A DNA stretch of 64,000 nucleotides from Salinicola salarius (GCF_002179555.1 NZ_NHOU01000007.1:1-64000); one strand, 5' to 3'; counted from the stretch's first letter, positions 23,684 through 34,000 are shown. Notes: generated from the letters alone by a model not told the origin. Translations and numbers: made by a program.

Positions 23684-24565
23684 ATGGAATCGTTCAACAC
23701 CATCGGTCTGATTGGCCGTCTGGGCAGCGACAAGGTGGTCGAGACGCTCAAGCGCCTGGTGATCTTTCTCGAGCGTCATGGTCTCGAGATCGTGATCGAG
23801 GATCGTACCGCCGCACTGCTTTCCGGCCATGGCCACAGGGAAGCCCGGCGCCGGGAGCTGGGCACGTTGTGCGATCTGGTGATCGTGGTGGGCGGCGACG
23901 GCAGCCTGCTGGGGGCGGCGAGGGCTCTGTGCCATAGCGCGACGCCGGTACTCGGCATCAACCGTGGGCGGCTGGGCTTTTTGACCGATATCTCTCCCGA
24001 CGAGGTCGAACAGAAGGTGGCCGAGGTGCTGGAAGGGCAGTACGACACCGAGAGACGATTTCTGCTCGAGGCGGAGCTCTATCGCGGCGAGCGTCTGATC
24101 GGTTCCGGCACTGGTCTCAACGACGTGGTCGTGCATCCCGGCAAAGCTGCTCGGATGATCGAGTTCGAGCTTTTCGTCGACGACCGCTTCGTCTATTCCC
24201 AGCGCTCCGATGGCCTGATCATGGCGACACCCACCGGTTCCACGGCCTATGCGCTTTCCGGTGGCGGTCCGATCGTGCATCCGGGGCTGGAGGCGATCAC
24301 GCTGGTGCCGATGTTCCCGCATACGCTCTCCAGCCGGCCGATCGTGATCGATGCCGCCAGCGAGATTCGCGTGCATATCGGCGATATCAACCAGGCCTAT
24401 CCCCATGTCAGCTGCGACGGCCAGACTCGCGTCGTCTGCAAGCCTGACGACATCCTCTACGTCCGTCGCCACGCCGAGCGCCTGACGCTGATTCACCCAC
24501 GCGGGCACAGTTTCTTCGAAGCCTGCCGCTCCAAGCTGGGTTGGAGCAGCAGGCTGGGAGACTGA
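23684..24565 (+). CDS. nadK: NAD kinase
   Basis: 293 residues, full length. VVGGDGSLLGAARAL (the GGDG motif with catalytic Asp), GINRGRLGFLTDI, TGLNDVVVHPG (the NE/D motif, here LND) and SDGLIMATPTGSTAYALSGGGPIVHP are all present. It phosphorylates NAD to NADP with ATP in the cytosol. A metallophosphatase gene begins one base after its stop, so they form an operon. It is divergent from the quinoprotein operon with ~280 bases between. Confidence 0.97.
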   Translation: MESFNTIGLIGRLGSDKVVETLKRLVIFLERHGLEIVIEDRTAALLSGHGHREARRRELGTLCDLVIVVGGDGSLLGAARALCHSATPVLGINRGRLGFLTDISPDEVEQKVAEVLEGQYDTERRFLLEAELYRGERLIGSGTGLNDVVVHPGKAARMIEFELFVDDRFVYSQRSDGLIMATPTGSTAYALSGGGPIVHPGLEAITLVPMFPHTLSSRPIVIDAASEIRVHIGDINQAYPHVSCDGQTRVVCKPDDILYVRRHAERLTLIHPRGHSFFEACRSKLGWSSRLGD

Positions 24566-24566
24566 C

Positions 24567-25544
24567 ATGGCGCAGGACAGCGAGATCGACGGCTACGATC
24601 TGATCGGAGATGTCCATGGCTGCGGCCGGAGCCTGATCCGGCTGCTGGAGAAACTCGGATACCGGGCAGAAGATGGGGTGTTTCGCCACCCGCGCCGCCG
24701 GGTCATCTTTCTGGGCGACCTGATCGATCGCGGGCCCACCATCCGGCTGGCGGTTTCCGTTGCCAAACGCATGGTCGACGCCGGCGAGGCGCATATCGTG
24801 ATGGGCAATCATGAAGCCAACGCGCTGGCCTACTGTCACGAGGCGCCAAGCGACAGCGAGCGCGAATGGCTTCGCGATCATACCCCGCGCAACAATCGCA
24901 TCATCGGTCGTACGCTGGAGCAGTTTCACGATTTTCCGCTGGAGTGGGAAACCTGCCTTTCCTGGTTCATGACGCTACCGCTGTGCCTCGATCTGGATGG
25001 CCTGCGGGTGGTGCATGCCTGCTGGGACGAACTGTTGATCGCCGACTTTCTGGCGCGTTGTCCCGATGCCCGAATCGACCGCGATTTCCTGGTCGAATCG
25101 ACACGGCATGGCAGCCTGGCGCACCGCGTGCTGGATCGCCTGACCCGGGGCACCCAGATGCCGCTGCCGCCCGGCGTCGAGATTCGTTCGGGGGACGGAT
25201 TCACGCGGCGCTCGTTCCGTACCCATTTCTGGTGTCGAAACCCGCGCACTTACGGGGATGTGGTCTTCCAGCCCGACAATCTGCCGCTGGGACTCGAGGA
25301 TCGCCCGCTGGACGACAGTGAACGGGAACGGCTGACCTACTACCCGGAATCGGCGCCGCCTCTGTTCGTGGGGCATTACTGGTGCAAGGGCGTACCGGCG
25401 TTGCCGCGAGCGAACATCGCTTGCCTCGATTACAGCGCGGTGAAGTACGGCCGGCTGGTGGCTTATCGCTGGGACGGGGAGTCGCGGCTCGATGCCAATC
25501 GCTTCGTCTGGGTCGACGTGTCTCAGGAAGGGATTCATGACTGA
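24567..25544 (+). CDS. Metallophosphoesterase (Ser/Thr-phosphatase / PrpE-ApaH-like)
   Basis: 325 residues of the calcineurin-like fold. DLIGDVHGCGRSL (D-x-H), VIFLGDLIDRGPTI (GDxxDRG), IVMGNHEANAL (GNHE) and the later VVHACWDE and PLFVGHYW histidine motifs supply the two-metal centre. Members hydrolyse diadenosine tetraphosphate or phosphoproteins. Size is somewhat larger than ApaH or PrpE, as in other bacterial versions with a C-terminal extension. It is translated directly behind nadK and ends at a strong terminator. Confidence 0.88.
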   Translation: MAQDSEIDGYDLIGDVHGCGRSLIRLLEKLGYRAEDGVFRHPRRRVIFLGDLIDRGPTIRLAVSVAKRMVDAGEAHIVMGNHEANALAYCHEAPSDSEREWLRDHTPRNNRIIGRTLEQFHDFPLEWETCLSWFMTLPLCLDLDGLRVVHACWDELLIADFLARCPDARIDRDFLVESTRHGSLAHRVLDRLTRGTQMPLPPGVEIRSGDGFTRRSFRTHFWCRNPRTYGDVVFQPDNLPLGLEDRPLDDSERERLTYYPESAPPLFVGHYWCKGVPALPRANIACLDYSAVKYGRLVAYRWDGESRLDANRFVWVDVSQEGIHD

Positions 25545-25915
25545 TGCCGTTGCGGCATATCAGGGAAATTGCATTTTTTTACATTAGCCGCAGCTAACTG
25601 ATTTGGCGGATTTTTTACCGTTACATGAAACGGATCAGGGAAAAAATGGGAAATTTTTCGCCGCGTGCGGGAACTCCTGCCACTGACGACCCTCAAAGTC
25701 AGTGTTCCCTTGAATGATCCCTTGCTCTTATCCGGCGGCCCTCCCGCCGGATTTTTCTTTGTTGGGTCTGTAAAATTTCGCGGTGCCTGTAGAATGGCGA
25801 TTTCGAACCCGTCACGGGTTCGCGCTCCATGACATTTCCATGCTGGGCTTCAGCGCCCTGCGTCTCAGCATCGGGCTTCTCGATATTCTCTCGGTAAGCG
25901 GGTCGGACATCTTCC
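25545..25915. other. Intergenic region between phosphatase and rhomboid operons
   Basis: Holds the terminator at 25731-25757 and an AT-rich stretch with a short CCGTT...AACGG hairpin near 25617. Downstream of the terminator (25760-25915) lies the promoter/leader of the rhomboid operon; short frames there lack ribosome sites and family features. Confidence 0.4.
25731..25757 (+). terminator. Rho-independent terminator
   Basis: TCCGGCGG-CCCTC-CCGCCGGA followed by TTTTTCTTT; ends the nadK-phosphatase transcript. Confidence 0.92.
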
Positions 25916-26812
25916 ATGTACAAACTCCTCGAACTGCCTGGCGATCTGGATACGCGTCCTCTGAGGCAGGCGCTCTGGGCGCACCACATCGGCCATCGCT
26001 TCACGCATCAGGAGAATCGGCAGGTGCTGTGGATTGCCGATCCCGATCAGAGAGACGCGGCCGCGCGACTGATCGAGCTCTGGCACCGGGGGGAGCTGGA
26101 CACCGCTTCCACGACCGGAGCACCACGGCGTCGGCCCGGTATCACCCGCCAGGCGTTCGGACAGGCACCATTCTCGGCCGGGCTGATCGCCGTCTGCGTG
26201 CTGATCTTCCTGGCCATGATCTTCGCGGGCGATGCCATCGTTCGCGCTTTCACCATCGTGCCGCTCGACATCGTCGGCCAGCGGCTGGTGGCGGGGGATC
26301 TCGTCTCCGACACCCTGGCCGGCGGCCAGATATGGCGTCTGTTCACGCCGGCGCTTTTGCACTTCGGCTGGATGCACCTGATCTTCAACATGCTGTGGGT
26401 ATGGTATTTCGGCCGTCAGGTCGAAGCGATCCAGGGATGGCGCCGGCTCGGCCTCATCGTGCTAATCGCGATGCTGGCTTCCAACCTGGCGCAGTACGTC
26501 ACCGGCATCGTGCTGTTCGGGGGCATGTCGGGGGTGGATTATGCGCTGCTCGGCTACGTGTGGCTGATGTCTCGCCGCCGGCCGGAAAGCGGCTTCTTCG
26601 TGCCCCAGATGCTGATGGTCTTCATGCTGGTCTGGATGGTCTTTACCATGACCGATCTTGCCGGGGCCTTCGGCTTCGGTAACGTCGCCAACGAGGCGCA
26701 TCTGGGCGGATTGCTGATCGGGCTGTTCATGGGCTGGTTCGCCAGCCGCAATGCATCGGGAGGCGCCGGGCACGACGCTTCAGGAGAAAGCTCTTCAGGA
26801 GAAAATAAGTGA
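25916..26812 (+). CDS. Rhomboid-family intramembrane serine protease (GlpG-like)
   Basis: 298 residues: an N-terminal cytoplasmic domain (1-~90, MYKLLELPGDLDTRPL, RQVLWIADPDQ) as in GlpG, then six to seven membrane helices. Catalytic residues are visible as the Ser in FGGMSGVDYALLGY and the His in NEAHLGGLLIG, and HLIFNMLWVWYFG is the conserved HxxxN helix. It cleaves membrane proteins in the bilayer. GTGA overlap with the next gene makes a tight three-gene operon. Confidence 0.93.
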   Translation: MYKLLELPGDLDTRPLRQALWAHHIGHRFTHQENRQVLWIADPDQRDAAARLIELWHRGELDTASTTGAPRRRPGITRQAFGQAPFSAGLIAVCVLIFLAMIFAGDAIVRAFTIVPLDIVGQRLVAGDLVSDTLAGGQIWRLFTPALLHFGWMHLIFNMLWVWYFGRQVEAIQGWRRLGLIVLIAMLASNLAQYVTGIVLFGGMSGVDYALLGYVWLMSRRRPESGFFVPQMLMVFMLVWMVFTMTDLAGAFGFGNVANEAHLGGLLIGLFMGWFASRNASGGAGHDASGESSSGENK

Positions 26813-27075
26813 GCGAGATGAATTTCGACCGCATGGTCGCGCAGATGACCCAAGAGATGTACGAGAATTTCAAGCAGGCCATTCAGTTGCGTAAATGGCC
26901 CGACGGCCGCCGCTTGACCACCGAGCAGACCGAGCTGTGTCTGGAAGCGGTCATCAAGTACGAAATGATCCATGAGGTGCCGGCGGAACAGCGCGTCGGT
27001 TATCTCGAGCGCAACGAATGCGCCTCCGGCAATCACGCCTCCGCCGAGGAAGCCGCGGTCAAATGGATCAACTGA
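26809..27075 (+). CDS. YeaC/DUF1315-family protein
   Basis: 88 residues from a GTG that overlaps the rhomboid stop (GTGA). FDRMVAQMTQEMYENFKQAI and LRKWPDGRRLTTEQTELCLEAVI are the family's hallmark; the protein is small, soluble and of unknown function. Its end overlaps the next start by 13 bases. Confidence 0.9.
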   Translation: MSEMNFDRMVAQMTQEMYENFKQAIQLRKWPDGRRLTTEQTELCLEAVIKYEMIHEVPAEQRVGYLERNECASGNHASAEEAAVKWIN

Positions 27076-27947
27076 TCCCGGCCGCGCAGGTCGCGAGCGA
27101 GTCCGGCCGCTTTGCCAGCGGCCAGCTCCGCAAGCTCGATATCCGGTTGCCGGCAGAGAACGGCCAGGCGGACTACACCCTGCGGGCCGGCGAGCAGCGG
27201 ATGGGGCTCAATGCCTGGCTGGGGCAGCGTGTCCGGTTGCACCATACTGGCGAGATCCACTGCGTCGAATGCGGGCGATCCACGCGCAAGAGTTTCGGTC
27301 AGGGGCATTGCTACCCCTGCTTTTCCTCGCTGGCGCATTGCGATCTCTGCATGATGCGTCCGGAGACCTGTCACTACTTTCAGGGCACCTGCCGCGATCC
27401 GGCCTGGGGCGAACGGCACTGCTTCCGCCCGCATACCGTTTACCTGGCCAACGCCTCGGGTCTCAAGGTCGGTATCACGCGAGGCACCAATACACCGACG
27501 CGCTGGCTGGATCAGGGGGCGATCCAGGCGCTGCCGATTCTCGATGTCGACACGCGGCAGCAGTCCGGGCTGGTGGAGACGCTGTTCAAGTCGCACGTCT
27601 CCGATCGCACCAACTGGCGTGCGATGCTCAAGGGCGAGGTCGAGCCGCTCGATCTGATCGCCGAGCGTGACCGCCTGCTGGCCCGGCTCGAACCGGGGCT
27701 GGCAGCGCTGCGCCAGCGCGTCGGCGAGGACGCCATCCGGACGGTCGACGACGCGCTGCCGCTGGCGATCGACTACCCCGTGCTCGAATGGCCGCGCAAG
27801 ATCGTCTCGTTCAATCTCGACAAGTCGCCGACGGTCGAGGGCACCCTGATGGGGCTCAAGGGGCAGTACATGATCCTCGATACCGGCGTCATCAACCTGC
27901 GCAAGTTCGCCGGCTATCAGGTCTCGGTGGCGGCCGAGGCCGCGTGA
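27063..27947 (+). CDS. DUF2797-family protein with zinc knuckle and GIY-YIG-like motif
   Basis: 294 residues; start chosen at the ATG overlapping the YeaC gene. A cysteine cluster (CVECGRSTRKSFGQGHCYPC, CDLC, CHYFQGTC) should bind zinc. The following TVYLANASGLKVGITR resembles the beta-strand core of GIY-YIG nucleases. The family is widespread and uncharacterised; nucleic-acid binding is inference. It is the last gene of the rhomboid-YeaC operon and faces the RimK-like gene with 19 bases between. Confidence 0.85.
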   Translation: MDQLIPAAQVASESGRFASGQLRKLDIRLPAENGQADYTLRAGEQRMGLNAWLGQRVRLHHTGEIHCVECGRSTRKSFGQGHCYPCFSSLAHCDLCMMRPETCHYFQGTCRDPAWGERHCFRPHTVYLANASGLKVGITRGTNTPTRWLDQGAIQALPILDVDTRQQSGLVETLFKSHVSDRTNWRAMLKGEVEPLDLIAERDRLLARLEPGLAALRQRVGEDAIRTVDDALPLAIDYPVLEWPRKIVSFNLDKSPTVEGTLMGLKGQYMILDTGVINLRKFAGYQVSVAAEAA

Positions 27948-27966
27948 TGACGCCAGGCCGGGCGGA

Positions 27967-29454
27967 TCAGCGCGGCTTGTGCTCGAGCTGGCGCTCCATG
28001 CGCTTGAGAAATACCGACATGACCTGCTCGTAGAGCGCATCCTTCAGCACCACGTCTTCCACGCCGGCATCCAGGTTGGGATTGTCGTTGACCTCGATGA
28101 CCACCACGCGATCACCGATCTGCTTGAGATCGACCCCGTAGAGGCCGTTGCCGATCAGCTTGGTCGCCCGCAGCGCCGCCTTGACCACCTGCGGTGGCAC
28201 CTCCGACGGATCGTGGGTGGTGAAGCCGCCGCTGCGGGTCTTGCCGCTGGAGTGGTCGTAGATCTGCCAATGGCCGCGTGCCATGTAGTAGCGGCTGGCG
28301 AAGAGGACCTGGCCGTCGAGCACGCCGATGCGCCAGTCGAAGTCGGTCGGCAGCCACTCTTGCAGCAGCAGCAGCGCCGAAGACTCGAACAGCTTGGGCG
28401 CTTCCGCCTCCAGCTCTTCACGCGAGCGAATCTTGACCACGCCCTTGGAAAAGGCGCCGTCCGGCACCTTCAGGACCAGCGGATAGTCCAGATGGGCGAG
28501 CTTCTCGTCCAGTCGGCTCATGTCGCCGCGATGAAGCAGCTGGCCGCGAGGCGCGGGAACCTTGTGAGTGCCCAGCAGCTCGTGGAGAAAGATCTTGTTG
28601 GTACAGCGAAGGATCGACTGAGGATCATCGATCACCACCAGCCCCTCGTGCTCGGCCTTCTTGGCCATGCGGTAGGTGTGATGGTCCAGCCGAGTCGTCT
28701 CGCGGATGAACAGGGCGTCGAACTCGGCCAGCCGGCCGGCGTCCCGATGGGTGATCAGGCTGACATCGATGCCCAGCCGCCGGCCGGCGCGAATGAAACG
28801 CTTGAGCGCCCCCTTGTTGCTGGGCGGCAACTTCTCTTCCGGATCGATCAGGATCGCCAGATCGAAGCGATAGCGACGGCGTGCGCGTGGCGTGCGCCAG
28901 ACCCGGGTCGAATGGCGGTTCAGCGCCGTCGCGAACAGGTCTTCCTCGCCGGACTGCAGCGCCGTCAGCGCGATGGGCTTGAGCCGCGCCAGGCGCCAGA
29001 CGTTCTGGCGCTTCTCGAAGCGGGCTTCCAGCAGCGGGTGAGGCAAGCGCTCGAACAGGCGCCGCGCCAGGCGCTGCAGCTCCGGTTCCCGGCACTCGCC
29101 GAAGAAGACGCGCAGCGTGAAGGATTCGCCCTCGAGAACGCCGCGCTTGTTCAGCTCCATCAACAGCGGGTCGATGGCGGCCAGCTGCATGTCGATCAAT
29201 GCCTTGCGCGAGAGCTGGTTGAGCGTTTCCACGCTGGGCAGAACACGCTGGTTGCGCGCCTGGGCCAGCAGCGAAACGTAATAGCCGGTTTCCAGATAGT
29301 CGAGATTGGCGCACAGGTTGATGACGTGCGTGGCGTCATCCGCCGTTGCCGCGCCATCCAGCGCGAGAAACTCATCGGCGCTGATCAGATCCTCGGAGGG
29401 GTAGTAAGGTTGCCAGTCGGCAAGGCGATCAACGACGATACGCAGGCGTGACAT
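27967..29454 (-). CDS. RimK-like ATP-grasp ligase with N-terminal RLAN domain
   Basis: 495 residues; ATG preceded by AAAAGGAGCCACC. Residues 1-~170 are an RLAN-type domain (RLRIVVDRLADWQPYYP, HVINLCANLDYLETGYYVSLLA). Residues ~200-490 are an ATP-grasp ligase with KFLHELL-like, YPLVLKVPDGAFSKGVVKI (P-loop Lys), LLLLQEWLPTDFDWRIGVLD and VIEVNDNPNLDAG (Mg-binding Asn). The fold joins an amino group to a carboxylate, so a peptide or amino-acid ligase is expected. It is divergent from a GNAT acetyltransferase gene, a pairing consistent with a joint peptide-modification pathway. Substrate is unknown. Confidence 0.88.
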   Translation of the reverse strand: MSRLRIVVDRLADWQPYYPSEDLISADEFLALDGAATADDATHVINLCANLDYLETGYYVSLLAQARNQRVLPSVETLNQLSRKALIDMQLAAIDPLLMELNKRGVLEGESFTLRVFFGECREPELQRLARRLFERLPHPLLEARFEKRQNVWRLARLKPIALTALQSGEEDLFATALNRHSTRVWRTPRARRRYRFDLAILIDPEEKLPPSNKGALKRFIRAGRRLGIDVSLITHRDAGRLAEFDALFIRETTRLDHHTYRMAKKAEHEGLVVIDDPQSILRCTNKIFLHELLGTHKVPAPRGQLLHRGDMSRLDEKLAHLDYPLVLKVPDGAFSKGVVKIRSREELEAEAPKLFESSALLLLQEWLPTDFDWRIGVLDGQVLFASRYYMARGHWQIYDHSSGKTRSGGFTTHDPSEVPPQVVKAALRATKLIGNGLYGVDLKQIGDRVVVIEVNDNPNLDAGVEDVVLKDALYEQVMSVFLKRMERQLEHKPR

Positions 29455-29712
29455 GAATCGGTGGCTCCTTTTCCGACATCTTCCCGTTGGGGTGGTCGGC
29501 GATCGATGCGGCAAGCTGCCGGGGCTGCAAAAGGGAAATAGCATGCGATGATGTGAAGGCGGCGACAAGTCGTTGCCGGCGTGAAATAATTTCAGCATCG
29601 TCGGCGTCATCGCCTCGGCGACTGCCCGCCTGACGGGCCACCGGCGCGGTCCCGGTCGAACGAAGGCCGTGGCTGCACCCAGATCCCAGATGAATCAGAT
29701 GAGAGCGCACGC

Positions 29713-30198
29713 ATGCTCCGCACCATTCGCTACGGCCTGCCTGCCGATTGCGACGCCTTGTATGAATTGGAAGAACGCTGCTTTGACAGTGATCGCTTCA
29801 GCCGCCGCCAACTCGCACACCTGCTGACCCGGGCCAACGCCGCCAATCTGCTGGCGGTCGCCGAAGACCAGCGAGTCATCGGTTACGGCACGCTACTATT
29901 CCGGCGCAACAGCACCACGGCCAGACTCTACTCGTTCTGCGTCGATCCGGCCGCTCGCGGTACCGGCCTGGGACGGGAACTGCTCCAGGCGCTGGAGGAT
30001 ACGGCGCGAGAGCGGGGCAGCCAGCGCATGCTGCTGGAAGTTCGCGCCGACAATCGCGTGGCGATGGGGCTCTACCGCCGGATGGGGTTCATCGCTCATC
30101 GCTGGCTGGAGGACTATTATGCCGACGGCTGTGCCGCCTGGCAGATGGATAAGCGACTCGACCCGCCCGAGCCGCCCGAGTCGCCGGCTGCCGACTGA
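29713..30198 (+). CDS. GNAT-family N-acetyltransferase (RimI-like)
   Basis: 161 residues. The acetyl-CoA pyrophosphate loop is CVDPAARGTGLGRELLQALE, followed by LEVRADNRVAMGLYRRMGF (the typical N..A..LY..GF end). It acetylates an amine, often a protein or peptide N-terminus. Divergent from the RLAN/RimK ligase gene with ~260 bases between them, and followed 60 bases later by YajQ. Confidence 0.88.
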   Translation: MLRTIRYGLPADCDALYELEERCFDSDRFSRRQLAHLLTRANAANLLAVAEDQRVIGYGTLLFRRNSTTARLYSFCVDPAARGTGLGRELLQALEDTARERGSQRMLLEVRADNRVAMGLYRRMGFIAHRWLEDYYADGCAAWQMDKRLDPPEPPESPAAD

Positions 30199-30260
30199 TA
30201 CCGGCCGCGGACCGATTCTGGTCGCATCGCGGCTCCACTTTTGATTGAGGACCGAGGCTC

Positions 30261-30746
30261 ATGCCATCTTTCGACATCGTTTCCGAATTCGATCGCCACG
30301 AAGCGACCAATGCCGTCGACCAGGCGAGTCGTGAAATCCAGACCCGCTTCGATTTTCGCGGCGTCGACGCCAGCTTCACGCTGGAAGGCGAGACCGTCTC
30401 GATCGAGGCGGACGCCGAATTTCAGCTCCAGCAGATGATCGACGTACTGCGCAACAAACTGATCGCCCGCGGCATCGACCCGCGCTGCATGGATATCCAG
30501 GACGCCCAGACTTCCGGCGTCAAGGCGCGCCAGCAGATCAAGCTCAAGCAGGGCCTCGAACAGCCCGACGCCAAGGCGATCGTCAAGCTGCTCAAGGATT
30601 CCAAGCTCAAGGTCCAGGCCGCGATCCAGGGCGACAAGGTTCGCGTCAGCGGCAAGAAGCGCGACGACCTGCAACAGGCGATCGCGCTGCTCAAGAGCGA
30701 GGACGGCCCGGACCTGCCGCTGCAGTACGATAATTTCCGGGACTGA
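30261..30746 (+). CDS. yajQ: YajQ-family cyclic-di-GMP/nucleotide-binding protein
   Basis: 161 residues, full length: MPSFDIVSEFDRHEATNAVDQ, TRFDFRG, VKARQQIKLKQGLEQ and LKVQAAIQGDKVRVSGKKRDDLQ identify YajQ (two ferredoxin-like repeats). Homologues bind c-di-GMP and act with transcription factors in some proteobacteria. A ribosome site (GAGG) precedes the start. Confidence 0.95.
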   Translation: MPSFDIVSEFDRHEATNAVDQASREIQTRFDFRGVDASFTLEGETVSIEADAEFQLQQMIDVLRNKLIARGIDPRCMDIQDAQTSGVKARQQIKLKQGLEQPDAKAIVKLLKDSKLKVQAAIQGDKVRVSGKKRDDLQQAIALLKSEDGPDLPLQYDNFRD

Positions 30747-31069
30747 CTGTCGTTATTCTTGCTTCCCCTCGCTGCTTTTCGTCCAGCTGTTTAGCCTCTT
30801 CCCGACGTCCTTCGCTTGTCTTGCGAAGCGGAGGCGTTGGTCATTTCGGACGTATCTTCTCTCCAAATTCTGAGTTCTCTCCCGTCTGCCTAGCCGAGCG
30901 CTGAAGTCTGCCTCTTCTGATTTCCGTTATTAAACTTTGGTCTCGAAATCAGACTCAGAGGTAAATCTTCCGACTCCAGGGATAAATCCCGTATCGATAG
31001 GCAATGCATCCAAATTACTCACGCTCATAGACTCCCCAGCACAGGGCCATGCCCATCGGGGAGTTTTCG
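30747..31069. other. Intergenic region upstream of the hmf-type operon
   Basis: No gene is seen. It is more AT- and pyrimidine-rich than its flanks, with a CTTCGC-TTGTCTT-GCGAAG hairpin at 30810-30828. The promoter of the molybdenum hydroxylase operon must lie here, and a structured leader at 31031-31064 abuts its start codon. Confidence 0.5.
31031..31064 (+). promoter_or_regulatory. Leader hairpin sequestering the hmfA ribosome site
   Basis: ACTCCCC (31031-31037) pairs with GGGGAGT (31058-31064), with an inner GGGC-CAT-GCCC stem. The 3' arm is the Shine-Dalgarno GGGGAG located 6 bases before the ATG at 31070. The structure could block translation or, with the TTTT that follows, act as a weak terminator. 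Confidence 0.5.
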
Positions 31070-34000
31070 ATGCATTCAGAAGTATTGCTCGACCAGAACC
31101 AGCAGCGCTCCTATATCGGCAAGCGTCAGGCTCGTGTCGAGGATGAAGCGCTTTTGCGAGGGCTGGGACGCTACGCTGACGACCTCGCCACGCCACCCGG
31201 GACTCTTCATGCGGCGATCGTTCGCTCGCCCCATGCTCATGCCGAGATCAAGCGGGTCGATATAGACGCAGCCTTGCAGATGGCGGGGGTGCGAGATGTA
31301 TTGACTGGCGAAGACGTCAAGCGTTGGGCGTTACCGTTCCCTGTGGGAGTGCGTAAGCCCATGGAGCATTGGTGTTTGGCCGTCGACAAGGTTCGTTACG
31401 TGGGTGAGCCGGTGGCAGTGGTCATCGCCGAAGACCGTTATCTGGCCGAGGATGCGCTAGACGCGGTCAAGGTCGAATACGAGATTCTGCCCGCGCTTGT
31501 CGATCCCGAAGCGGCGGCCGGTGACCGGGAGACGCTGCTGCACGATGCCGTGGGCGATAACGTCGTCAACGATCGTCACTTCCGCTACGGTGAACCCGAG
31601 GCCGCATTTCGGGCGGCGGATCGCACGCTCTCGCTCAAGGTACGCTACCCGCGCAGTTCCTGTACGCCAATCGAGTGCTATGTCGTTTTAGGCCAGTACG
31701 ACCCCGCAGAGGGTGGCTACGATGTCATGGCTAATTTTCAGGGGCCTTACGCGATTCATTCGGTGATGGCGCGCGCCTTGCAGGTGCCCGCCAATCGATT
31801 GCGACTGCGCACGCCTCCAGATTCCGGCGGTAGCTTTGGGATCAAGCAGGGCGTTTTCCCCTATGTCGTGATGATGGGATTGGCGGCACGCAAGGTCGGG
31901 GCGCCGGTGAAGTGGGTGGAGGATCGCCTGGAGCATTTACAAGGCGCATCTTCGGCCACCAATCGGGTCACCACGATCGACGCCGCCTTCGACCGCGAAG
32001 GGCGGGTGTCCGCGCTGCGCTTCGACCAACTGGACGACTGCGGAGCGTACCTGCGCGCGCCTGAGCCGGCGACGACCTATCGCATGCACGGCAATCTCAC
32101 TGGTGCCTACGCGATTCCCCATCTCGCGGTTCGCAATCGCATCGTGATGACCAACAAGACGCCGAGCGGGCTGAACCGCGGCTTCGGCGGCCCGCAGGTC
32201 TACTTCGCCCTCGAGCGCTTGATGCAGCGGATCGCGATCGAGCTCGACCTCGATCCGCTGGAAGTGATCCGGCGCAACCTCGTCCCCGCGGATGCCTTTC
32301 CCTACCGCTGTGCCGCCGGGGCGCTGCTGGACTCGGGAGATTACGCACGTGGCCTCGAGCTGGGTGTCGAGCAGGGCGGTCTCGCCGAGTTGCGTGCGCG
32401 CCGCGACGCCGCCCGCCGCGAAGGGCGGCTCTACGGCATCGGTTATTGCGTGGCGGTGGAGCCGTCGATCTCCAACATGGGCTACATCACCATGGCGATG
32501 ACGCCGGAGGAGCGGCGTCGCGCCGGGCCCAAGAACGGTGCGGTGAGTACCGCGACGATCAGCGTCGATCCGCTCGGCGGCGTCAGCGTTCACGTCTCCT
32601 CGACGCCGCAGGGCCAGGGCCATCGTACGGTGGTTGCCCAGGTCGTGGCCGAGGTACTCGGTATCGCCATCGAAGCCATACGCGTCGATGTCGAACTGGA
32701 TACCGGCAAGGATGCCTGGTCGATCGCCTCGGGCAACTACTCCAGCCGTTTCGCCGGCGCGGTGGCGGGAGCCGTACATAAGGCCGCGCTCAAGGTGCGC
32801 ACGCGTCTGGCCGCGATTGCCGCTGCGCAGTGGCGGGTCGAGCAAGACGATGTGCGCTTTGCCGAAGGCCGTGTATTCACTCTGGATGGGGCGCATTCCG
32901 CCTCGTTCCACCGCCTCGCCGGCGCCACCCACTGGGCGCCGGGCACGCTGCCCGAGAGCGAAGCCGGCGGCCTGCGCGAGACGGCCTTCTGGACCCCCGC
33001 CGAGCTGACCGCGCCGGACGATGACGAACGCATCAACAGCTCGCTCTGCTACGGCTTCATCTTCGACTACTGCGGCGTCGAGATCGACACCGTCACTGGC
33101 CAGGTACGTATCGATCGCTACGTGACGCTGCACGATGCCGGCCGCATGCTCAATCCGCAACTGGTGGATGGACAGGTACGCGGCGCCTTCGCCCAGGCCG
33201 TCGGAGCGGCGCTTTATGAGGAATTCAGCTATGGCGCCGATGGCAGTTTCGCCTCCGGTACGCTGGCCGACTACCTGATCCCGACCAGTATGGAAGTGCC
33301 GGAGCCGGTGATTCTGCACATGGAGACGCCGTCGCCATTCACGCCGCTCGGTGCCAAGGGGGTCGGTGAAGGCAACAACATGAGTACGCCGGTGTGCATC
33401 GCCAATGCGGTAGCCGATGCGCTAGGTGAACGCGTCGAGCCGAGTGCTATCGAATTGCCGTTGACGCCCTCGAAAGTCCGCACGCTGCTGGGCATCAACG
33501 AACCAGCGCGACCTGAAGGGGTTGGTGAAGAGCCGGTGGATTCGACCGCCGGGGACGGTTCCAAGTTGACCGCCAGCGATAGTGTCGAGATTCCCGCTTC
33601 GCCCCAGCAAGTCTTCGACAGCATTCTGGATCCAGCCACGCTGCAGGCAATCATCCCCGGTTGCCATGCGCTGGAACTCACCGGCGAGAACACCTATCGC
33701 GCCGATGTCACTGTTGGCGTGGGCATGATTCGGGCCCGCTTCGATGCTCGCGTCGAGCTGAGCGAGCTCGATCCTCCGCACACGTTGCGTCTTTCCGGCG
33801 CCGGGAGCAGTGGCATGGGCAACGCCAACGGCGCGGCGCAGATCCGCCTGAGCGAGGTCGAGGGTGGCCATACCCGGCTCGACTACGACTATGAGGTGAC
33901 GATTGGCGGCAAGATCGCTTCGGTCGGCGGACGCATGCTCTCCAGTGCCTCGAAGATGATTATCGGTCAGATTTTTTCGCGGTTATCGCAACAGGTCAGC

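Noticed and set aside
23470-23751. Small minus-strand gene upstream of the quinoprotein operon
   Set aside because: It runs into the nadK start, lacks a ribosome site and has no conserved features.
25783-26682. Alternative frame overlapping the rhomboid gene with an upstream start
   Set aside because: It is out of frame with the rhomboid motifs and has Arg/His-rich shadow composition.
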